Part shown: in pieces, positions 56,042-64,000 of the stretch
Layout of the letters: every line of letters begins with the position of its first letter
Numbering within the stretch: position 1 is the first letter of the stretch
DNA from: Dactylonectria macrodidyma
Lineage: Eukaryota > Ascomycota > Sordariomycetes > Hypocreales > Nectriaceae
Assembly: GCA_020744425.1 (NCBI GenBank)
Contig: JAGMUV010000052.1
Coordinates: forward strand, 1 to 64,000
DNA length: 64,000 bases
Direction: 5' to 3'
Notes under the pieces: generated by a model
The model's input: the letters and a program-made list of their open reading frames with translations, nothing else
Told to the model about the DNA's origin: nothing
The model's database searches: none
Translations under genes and position numbers: made by a program

Positions 56042-56565
56042 GTCACTATCGTCGAGTTAATAATAGCAAAGGGACGATAATCAGCGGACTTCACCGTCAG
56101 CTTACCTGCTCATGCGCTCATTGCTGCCGAACTGCCTTGCTTGGTTGCATTTGCCAGCCACAGCGCTTATATAGCGTACCCGGTTCTCCAATGATTTTAT
56201 GAGGCTGGTTTCTCTTGCGTCACTTGGATGGCGGAGCAGAGATCTTGGATTGGAACTTTGCGGCAGATTCCGAAGGGGCTGCATTAATTGGCCTGGGAAA
56301 GGACAGCTGCCAACCAGGAAATCGCCGCAAGTTCTTTCGTCGTGGTAGCCTAGAACAGATCTTCAGTCCTAGGCCTTTAAAATTGTTTTAGGCCCTCCGT
56401 GCCTGATATTTCTGTCCATCTTGGAAACTCTTCACAAATAGTGCCTCTCAGAACGAGCATCCCTGATTCTTGATATTCGCCGTACGAGCTCCTACATCGC
56501 AACTAATGTGGCCAAGGAGCCAGCACAGCAACACCCTCGCGTATTATCATTGACCCCGGTGCTAA

Positions 56566-58622
56566 ATGGCTGAGGATCAAGTTTACATTGGACCTTGGAT
56601 CAATTGGAGTACGTTATACGGAGCGTTTTAGAGGTCCTTCCCTGTTTCCATAATTGACCATAAGGCAGAGGAGGGTGGTGTGCTCGGCGCGACGCTCACC
56701 ATATCTGGGACGTACGGCAATCTGCTCGTCGCATTCCTTGCGATGTACGTGGGCTGGGCGGGAGCTCACGCATGGGGGATTCTCTGTTACACTCTGCACC
56801 AGCTGCGGTCCACTACGAATAACTGCGACGGCCTCCACTATCAGCAGCAAGCAATCTTGAGAAATTCCCTGGCGCCATCTGTTGTATTATGGCGGCTGTT
56901 CAGGCTAGGTTGGTCTTGGAGACGTAACACGAAGGGAGCGATACGTAGGAACTCGTTACTCCTGTTCATTTGTGTTGTTCACATTGTCGCCTTCATCTCC
57001 GCTGCGGCCTTCTCATCAAGCGCGACCTCAAGAGGAGCGAGCGAGGCTCTAATCAAAAGCAGTCTATGCGGATGGCCTGACGACCACGTTATTTCAAACT
57101 TTGGCAATTGGACCTCAGAAGAGATCAAGATTGCAGACAACATGTTTGTGATGGCCCATGAGAGTTATCAAGAGGCAGCGACGTATGTCCGGAGCTGTTA
57201 TGGCGATGTCAAATCCTCTTACTCATCCATGTGTGACAGCTATGTCACCACGCGGATCGAGTCACATGTGGAAGAGACGGCGCCTTGCCCATTTGCGGAT
57301 GGAACATGCATGACACCGGCTATTTCCATCGATTCAGGGCTTCTCGACTCCGACCTCGACCTCGGGATTACCGCCACAGCTGGAAACCGCGTGCAGGTGC
57401 GAAAAGCCATCACTTGCGCTCCAATTCCTGCCGAGCAGAAGTATAGTGTTGGAAAGATAACTGCGACGCCAGATCTCAAGGAGACAAGTGGGCAGGTCTA
57501 CTATTACTTGGGACGGAACCTGGGGGAAGACACTAGGTTCACCTATTCCGTGACAAATATCTCACTTCTATTTGCCACTGAGCCTTACGTATTGAGGTCA
57601 GTGTCTGCTCTTTGGTTCACAAACTCTGGGCTAATCTGAGACTTAGCAACTTTAATGCATTTGCGGACAATGTCCTAGAAAGCGAGTTCATGCCGATTCC
57701 AGATTTCAAGCGAACAGACGCAGATGTGAGCCTCTTGCTTCTCAATAGTCCCCTTGTCTACACCGAGGAAGTGACAGATCCCTGGTTCAACGCAACCGCC
57801 CGTGTCGATGTGGATGGTTGGGGTGTGAAGTGGATATCGGCGCTTGCAACGACGGCTGTCGGTTGTGTCGAGGAATACCAGCTCTGCAATGGCCGTCGAT
57901 GCACACCATCCTCAGGTTTTTATGGCATGAACGAAACATCTGCTCGCGCGATTGGATATAACCCCGCTCAAATGGCCACGTTTCATATATTATGGAAGGC
58001 ATTGTGGTTAACCCAAATACGGTACCTCCTCATCGGACTTGGCACGGACGTCCTTCTAGCCAAGGATAAGCTCTACACGTCACTCCATAAGCTCTCGCCG
58101 GCTCTTCCTCCAAATCAGTGGCACATCGAAATATCAAACATCTACAATATATCCATGGCGATGTTGCAGCGACGCGTGGTAGAACATGCTTCACCACCTC
58201 AATTTCGGGTTCGTGGCTTCGACGCGGATAAATATATTATCCCAGAAACAAGCAGTGAAAGTCTCCAGTTATGCTCGCTCCAGAGGATTAGGACTAGCCG
58301 ATATTCCTCTTTTAGTGTCCTTGGCTTGGTTGTCATCGTCGTGGCCGGTTTGCTCATCATCGTAATCAATGTTCTGCTAGTCGACATTGTGGGTTGGTTT
58401 CGGCGAAAGGCAGCGAGAGGGTTGAGTCAGAACCGTGAGTGGGTTGAGAGTGAAACGCTGCAGTTGCAGCGGATGCTATTCGAAGCGCAAGGGATTGGAC
58501 CGTGGAAGGGACAGCAGGATGCCGTGCCCGTTACTGTCACGTTTGGGCAAGACTTTCGGCTTGGTAAGGGAACAGAGGAAGAAGAGAATGGAACGGAGGG
58601 CATTCCCGGCGTTCTCGTCTAA
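56566..58622 (+). CDS. Fungal-specific membrane protein, 648 aa; exons 56566-56608, 56669-57596, 57647-58622
   Basis: The introns are 60 nt (GTACGT...CAG) and 50 nt (GTCAGT...CTAAT...TTAG); phases match to exactly 649 codons. I chose the ATG at 56566 because it gives YIGPWINW then GATLTISGTYGNLLVAF, the usual opening of this fungal family as I recall it. Predicted membrane helices lie near residues 30-50, near 100-120 (LLLFICVVHIVAFISAA) and at the C-terminus (LGLVVIVVAGLLIIVINVLL). Between them is a large, Cys-containing, N-glycosylation-rich region likely outside the cell or in the lumen. The tail is charged. Function is unknown. The gene looks intact and is a host gene, but its stop codon abuts a Helitron fragment on the other strand, so the present C-terminus may have been altered by that insertion. 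Confidence 0.75.
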
Positions 58623-59504
58623 ACATTCATTAAAGACCGAGTCTAGATACTGAACTACTCGGGCACGGTATTCTTCCTCAGCAGGATCGGCCATGTCGTC
58701 GATTAGGGACGGCAATTGCATGTTGCCGGCCAACCAGAGTAGTCCATGTAGATGTAGACTGCCGCGATCGTTCGTTTCCACCGTTGCATAATAGTGACTG
58801 ATCTTCCCGAAAACCGATTTTTGGCCTGTCCTGACGTATTTTCGAAGGAACAGAGAGACTTCTCGGTGGAAGAAGATGGCGGAACTAACCGGATCCATGG
58901 TGCTAAGGGCGATCCTGTCATACCTCCCTCGAAGATCCGCTAAAAGTTCCTTTGCCGTGTTATACTCGTGGAGCCTGTGGATGGATAGCCTCATCTTCAC
59001 CAGGTTGTTGATGTCATTGGGGCTAATGGTAATCCAAATCACGGGCGTGCCGGTCCAAATGTCAAGTGCTTGTATCTTCCCCCACATGAGCAGTCGGCTT
59101 TCGTTAGAGAGCGGCTGTGCGTGGCCCTTCACGTGCTTCCGGTAACCGAGTCCCGACGGGGTCTAGTTATCAACTGTGAACTTCGTGATGTAGCCGAAAG
59201 GGGCCTGGAGAGCAATTAGCCTCTCTTCAATAGGACAGAGGCCGTCAAGCTCTTCGGGGTAACTTGTAGAAAGGAAACAACTGAGAGCTACTGGTAGGAC
59301 GGTCTCCCCGTGCCAGTGACGACAAATCGCAACCATTTCAACCATTTCTTCGAAGCAAATTCTCCGTAGATGTACGGACGGTGGCTTTCTCCTTAGAATC
59401 AGCGTGTTAGTCCGATCGTCCCACCCGTCAGGCCGATAATATCCCATTATCACGTCCTGGGGGAGTCGATGATAGCTGAGGAGCTGCTTATAGTCGATGT
59501 GCAC
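58620..59504 (-). pseudogene. Helitron Rep fragment with internal deletion
   Basis: One frame runs from 59504 to about 58620, broken by a single TAG at 59165-59163. The first part matches the Cys/His-rich N-terminal region of Helitron 1 (PIEERLIALQAPFGYITKF). After RKHVKGH it jumps to QPLSNESRLL, which in Helitron 1 lies about 390 residues further on, so roughly 1.2 kb is deleted. The Rep part then reads IWITISPNDI, SAIFFHREV and the HUH motif SLHLHGLLW. The match ends at YLDSVFNE, exactly where Helitron 1 has its first intron. Confidence 0.8.
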
Positions 59505-59682
59505 TCCTCAAGTTAACTATATACTAGGTAGATTACTGAAGATTGCTTAATACGTCCGGTGATCCCAGGTAATCTTTAGCTGGCTTACTTATCTCCTGAG
59601 TGCGTGAAAACCTGCAACGAGGTCACGATGAGGGGTTGTAGCCAATTAAAGTGCATCAAATTAAAGGTACAAAATTCTTCTG

Positions 59683-61538
59683 CTAAATTAGGTGGTGATA
59701 GAAGTCCCAGCAATGCTTGGACTTACAAATTGCTACATTACAAATACGGCAGCCATACGAAGTTTGCGACCGCAGCGTCTCTTGCTCCTTTTTCTCCTCA
59801 TTGCCGGTGATCTCTTCAAGAGGGCTCCATTTCTGAGCTTTTGCTCTCACCTGCCCTTGCCGACACCCCTGACAGGCTAGGCAGTCTGACATGACATGGC
59901 GGTTGACGTGATTGATCTCACGATTGGTGTGTTCCCTCTGTAATTGAGGGCTTTTTAGATCACGCTCGTCTCCTGCTCGGTAGTGCTTCCTTGCCTGACT
60001 GTCGTAACCGTAGGCGTTAAATAATTCGTTATAAATGCACTCTCGCCACGCTCTGTGGTTGGTATATCTCTTCCAATTTGGCTGCCCGTGAAGTTGAACA
60101 ACATAGCTGTTAATAAGGGCCACATCAAGGAGGAAGGTCCAGGCTAGTGCCTGCCATGCACCACGGCGTAGGGCATGATCATACTTATAATATGACCTCA
60201 ATTGGTCACCACGGTCAACATGGTTCATCTCGTCGTTATAAGCAGCAGCTACCGTCGGTATGTTGATCATTTTGATAGCTTCGTTACCAAAAAAAAGGCG
60301 TATCGGCTTGGCCTCTGACTTCTTGGATGACGGCTTCTTCCTCTGTCGGATGACACGCTCATCGTCGGCACCAGTGAACACGGTAGATAAGAATAACACA
60401 AGCTTATTGTCCTTCCAAGCGATTTGGTTGACCTATGGTTACAGCACGAAGACGAATTAGTAGGGGATTCTCAGCCAAAAGTATCTTGAAGTCAGTACCT
60501 GGTTGTCAGGGGTTGGTATCGCCTTGACGGCATTAAATTCGTACATTTTTTTGACCTTGCCGTCATCGTTCTTATCCCTGACTAATTCCTCGTGGATGCC
60601 GCTATTCGTACGAGCTGTGCCAGTGGCCCCGTAGCCCTGTTTGCGGAGGTTGCGGAAGAGAGGTGGGGACGAGAAGAGGTTATCCACAAATACGTGATAT
60701 GTCGATTTTGGCAGTGTTTTTGTAAGGCTAACAACGACGGCTTGGGTAGAATTCACTGCTTCATTGTTGTCTTCTATATCAGGGGCTTTCTCTGCGGCCT
60801 TGGCTGAGACCTTTCTTCTTTTCCTAGGCCGGGCTTGTGACGGTTGTGATGATAATGTCTGCGTTGAAATTTCAACGTCAACAGCGCCGTGTTCTGCATC
60901 TTTGATATGCCATAGCCAGTGAATAAAGAAGCCCAGCTGGGCTATGACCCAAATCTTGAAGCCCACGGGGTCGGGCTTGCTTTTGATAGTCGTGATAGCG
61001 TCATTTCTGCCCGTATAGCGGATTATGCACTCATCGATAGCCAGCTGAGATCCAGGCCGGAATAGCTGCATAGATATGGCTTGTATATGCTCAGACCACT
61101 CTTCAACGCCTTGGAATACCTTCGGAAGTGGTGCAGTCTCGTCAACTTGGGTGTGGTCAAAGGGGCGAAGGTGCCTGTGGATAAGTTGAAAGTTATCGTA
61201 TGAAATGAACTTAATAAATGAGTGTTGAGACCGTTGAATACCGGGCTTGGGCCTCTCCCAATAGCTTCGTATCTTCTTTTCCTTATGCACACCCATATAA
61301 ATAAGCACTGCAATCATCGTCATCACCTCTGAAGCCGTTGGACCTTCCCATTTGTGGAGTTTTGAAGTTAGCTTCATTTCGGTCTTCCAGCTGTCAATCC
61401 AGCCGTTCATTTTCAGCCACGAGACCCAGCTTTTGGTGTAGACGACCCATTTTTCAACGAGTGATATAGGGAGGAAAAGTTGGAACAGCTTCAGAGGCGT
61501 TGGGGGCAGTGTGTTGATGTGAAATTCGCGCTGTTCCA
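59683..61538 (-). CDS. piggyBac-like transposase 2, about 596 aa; exons 59683-60432 and 60499-61538
   Basis: A 66-nt intron (GTACTG...CATAG) joins the exons in phase. The catalytic aspartates lie in AIDECIIRYTGR, FVDNLFSS and MNHVDRGDQLRSYY. The C-terminal Cys-rich domain is present (CLACQGC, CRICNVAICKSKHCWDFYHH). No stop or frameshift is visible. The 5' end starts at an acceptor-like TTCCCAG with no ATG, so a small first exon is expected upstream. The intron position (before VNQ) is shared with the other two copies, although sequence similarity between them is low. I could not find terminal inverted repeats. It is the best preserved transposase of this group in the window. Confidence 0.75.
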
Positions 61539-61662
61539 CTGGGAAGGTGTTGGAATATCACTAACACCGCCAGGGCTAGCGCCAGGATCGTAGGCACCCA
61601 CGTGTGTAGACCACAGCTAGTAACAGCTGTAAGGGCACGTGCAGGTGCCTCCCTGCTAGATA

Positions 61663-61683
61663 TAGGGCCACTTCGTGGCCCTA
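61663..61683. repeat. Perfect 9-bp-stem hairpin
   Basis: TAGGGCCAC-TTC-GTGGCCCTA lies about 125 bp upstream of the transposase 2 reading frame. It may belong to the element's end or to its transcript leader. Confidence 0.75.
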
Positions 61684-61721
61684 TTACCTAGCCTAGATTC
61701 TGTTCTTTAGACATCAAGTAA

Positions 61722-62036
61722 AACACCAAGTTAACCATCACGGTTTTGACGTCTCACCCGCCCGAAAGAGCAATTGCTATAACAGCAGGATACCTGAGTT
61801 ATCCAACAGAAGGGCTCGAAGGTCGTGCCTTGGTCCTCTTCGGCCGGAAAAACCGCGGCCCGGGTCGAGTCATTTGGCCAAATGCGATGGCTGTGCCTCT
61901 CATCGAGGAAGCTCTTGTCATCATAGGGATTGATGACCCGGATCTCGTCAAGAATTGGAGGGGACTCCATCGTTCTCATCAAAATGAATTGGTGGTGTTT
62001 TGGCGGGGAATTGGCACGAAATCTTTCACGGATTAA
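61722..62036 (+). CDS. Possible small exon or gene fragment, unknown
   Basis: An open frame of 105 codons without an ATG at its start reads as fairly natural protein (ALVLFGRKNRGPGRVIW, then PLIEEALVIIGIDDPDLV and HQNELVVFWRGIG). No family is recognised. It could be the last exon of an unseen gene or a chance frame. Confidence 0.3.
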   Translation, partial: NTKLTITVLTSHPPERAIAITAGYLSYPTEGLEGRALVLFGRKNRGPGRVIWPNAMAVPLIEEALVIIGIDDPDLVKNWRGLHRSHQNELVVFWRGIGTKSFTD

Positions 62037-63212
62037 ACTTTCCGTACCCCTCACGTACTTCCGGGGTTCCTAAAGGCATGTGGGGCAATTGACATTGCGC
62101 AGGTGTTCACGCACTCAGGAGATAGATCATTTGGTGTATGTGGCGATCTATGGTGATCTCTTCTAATTGGTCCGTACTCCCAGTTCTGCTGCTCCTGACC
62201 GCCTGGCTGAGCGTAGGTTATAATATAGGTCATAATATGATATCTCCTTTCTAATAGTCCTTGCCTTTAAGACCGCATATTAGGCCCGTTGGTTTCCTCG
62301 TATGTACCGGTATGTTCTAAATTTAATCCTGTAATCCTCCCTTTCTATTGTTATGCTGATCTAATTATATCTTCTTGCACAGATCTTTCTAAAAAGCATG
62401 CCGCTGCAATTAAGCTTTCTGAAACTATCAATTATCTTAGCATCGATACGATGGCCTGTTCTTTCTGCTTATTGCAGAGGTTCTGTTATAAGGCCCTTAC
62501 TGAAAAGTCGGACCGTTATTCGGAATATATCTGTCGTAGCTATTTATATGACCTATCGCAGGTAGCTATTAGTACCTGTGTTCGCGGCCTGTCCTCGCTG
62601 ATGATTCTACAAAATCTTATGTCTACCATCGACCCCGACTCCCTGCCTAAGCCTTTGCGCGGAATCGATCGATTGACCTTGGTTTGATCTATCTCTTCCA
62701 ACCCCCCATATTGATTTACCCTCATCAACCACTATGAGTTTTGAATTACTTACCAACTTTCCCCGAAGATACGTATTTTGGCCTTTTCTTTCAATCATAG
62801 AGGTAAGCCTTCACATCATTTGACTGAGTTCTATCCATGCTGCCCTGCAGGTGGCCTCGAAACCACCTTTCCCCGCTTTTTCTTCCAGGTTCCCCGCAAT
62901 CATCCGTAGGTCATTACCCCACCTTGACCGCGAAGAACGATCTCCTGGAAGCTAGGAGTAGGGTGTCCATGCAGAGGCAACGTTGGACTCAGCAAGACGC
63001 CTTCGCTGGGCGCCTGCAACGAGGCAGTGCGTTGCATGGCTCAGCGAGGCACAGCGAATGTTCCACCGCCACAAAAAGCAACCCACTTTTCACAGGCAGA
63101 ACCGTCGCTTGCTTTGATGCCCAACACGTAACGTAATATCTCACTACTGGGCGGCAATGAAGTACCGGTATTCTTTTGTACTCCTTGTACAGATGGTCCG
63201 TGCTCAAATTAA
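62037..63212. other. Intergenic, no gene supported
   Basis: A plus-strand frame at 62289-62687 contains one CSFC-type pair and otherwise shows no clear domain. Another at 62837-63136 has no resemblance to a known family. I treat both as unsupported. Confidence 0.4.
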
Positions 63213-64000
63213 TCAATATGTGTAACAGAGGAGACCGATTTCGCCCTTATGTGTACGCCGTATGCCAAACGATGGTGGACGACGGATCTGACACAGCTTC
63301 GCCAAATATACACGTACTGGAGGAACCGTGCTCGAGCCGAGAGACGGGCAGGGCGGATCAGGACGGAACTGGAGGAGATGGCGAAGGGGGCCGCGAAGCA
63401 GTATCATAGCGCTATCAGGCAACAAAAGAAGAAGCACTGGAACGAGTTTCTTGCGGATAACGACAACATCTGGGAGGCAGCTAAGTACTTGAAGTCGGGG
63501 GATGATACAGCATTTGGCAAAGTACCGCAGCTGGTCAGGGCTGATGGGACAACTACTACAAACCACAGAGAACAAGCGGAAGAGCTGCTGTCCACGTTCT
63601 TTCCTCCCTTGCCGAACGACATCGGCGACGAAGGCACTAGGCCCCAGAGAGCCCCGGTACTGATGCCCGACATCACACTGGAGGAGGTGGAACGACAACT
63701 ATTCGCAGCGAAGTCATGGAAGGCACCCGGGGAAGATGGACTACCAGTGGTGGTGTGGAAACAGGTGTGGCCAGCAGTCAAGCATTGGGTGATGTCCATT
63801 TTCCGAGCGTCTTTGGAGGAGGGAACGCTACCTGATCAGTGGAGGCATGCAAAGATCGTACCGCTTAAAAAGCCTGATAAAGAGGACTACACGATGGCCA
63901 GAGCCTGGCGGCCGATCTCACTGCTCGCCACCCTTGGCAAAGTATTGGAATCGGTGGTAGCTGAAAGGATCTCACATGCTGTGGAAACGTATGGCCTGCT
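63213..64000 (+). pseudogene. Tad1 LINE ORF2 (reverse transcriptase), 5'-truncated, continues past the window
   Basis: The frame is open from just after a TAA at 63210 to the end of the window. It reads [15 protein letters not shown], then [13 protein letters not shown] (the linker between endonuclease and reverse transcriptase in Tad1), [19 protein letters not shown] and the start of the reverse transcriptase fingers ([21 protein letters not shown]). The endonuclease domain is absent, as expected for a 5'-truncated LINE copy. No stop is seen in 262 codons, so the copy is relatively young. Catalytic YxDD would lie beyond the window. Confidence 0.85.

Noticed and set aside
62289..62687. Plus-strand 132-codon frame with a CSFC motif
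   Set aside because: One Cys pair is not enough to support a zinc finger, and the rest has no family pattern or splice context.

Overview
This window looks like a transposon-rich, gene-poor compartment of a filamentous ascomycete (Pezizomycotina; Eurotiales-like is plausible but unproven). The evidence is short introns of about 48-75 nt with GTRNGT-like donors and CTRAY-like branch points, fungal-specific families (DUF3716, a MARVEL-type four-helix membrane protein, a GCR1_C-bearing Crypton), and fungal mobile elements (Tad1 LINEs, Helitrons, piggyBac-like, pogo-like and Crypton elements). There are no bacterial-style operons. I found no tRNA, rRNA or CRISPR array.

Layout. 1-2.3 kb: nothing recognised. 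2.3-16.2 kb: a block of minus-strand genes made of a decayed ORF, a truncated gene, a tyrosine-recombinase-like (YR) domain, and two very large proteins (1267 and 1526 aa) of unknown function that appear to be distant relatives. This is the best candidate here for an undescribed system. 16.8-19.1 kb: repeated sequence and a decayed Tad1 ORF1. 19.2-26.1 kb: a nearly complete Helitron Rep-helicase gene broken by one premature stop. 27.4-29.0 kb: a divergent 487-aa gene of unknown function. 29.2-32.8 kb: a second Helitron-type gene that keeps only the helicase, spliced to an unrelated 5' exon. 33.4-34.0 kb: a MYND-finger gene. 35.1-36.8 kb: a DDE integrase-type transposase whose open frame is misleading. 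37.1-38.0 kb: a spliced DUF3716 gene. 39.1-40.0 kb: a decayed gene. 40.4-42.9 kb: a Tad1 reverse-transcriptase relic split by a piggyBac-like element with 39-bp perfect inverted repeats.

43.0-43.8 kb: a four-exon MARVEL-type gene. 44.5-44.95 kb: CGAT-rich repeats around a small ORF. 46.6-47.9 kb: a three-exon arrestin-like gene. 48.0-48.3 kb: a cluster of palindromes. 48.4-49.9 kb: a dead pogo-like transposase. 51.3-51.9 kb: a hypothetical gene. 51.9-54.0 kb: a Crypton. 54.9-56.0 kb: fragments of piggyBac, ankyrin-repeat and bHLH-like genes. 56.6-58.6 kb: a complete three-exon membrane-protein gene. 58.6-59.5 kb: an internally deleted Helitron fragment ending at that gene's stop codon. 59.7-61.5 kb: a second piggyBac-like transposase. 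63.2 kb to the window end: a 5'-truncated Tad1 reverse transcriptase.

How the genes relate. The ordinary host-type genes (MARVEL-type, arrestin-like, membrane protein, and perhaps MYND and DUF3716) lie among elements that have inserted into, next to and over each other. Exon joins given below were worked out by hand from splice signals and reading phase; none is transcript-supported. Protein family names rest on motifs and remembered family patterns, not on a search.
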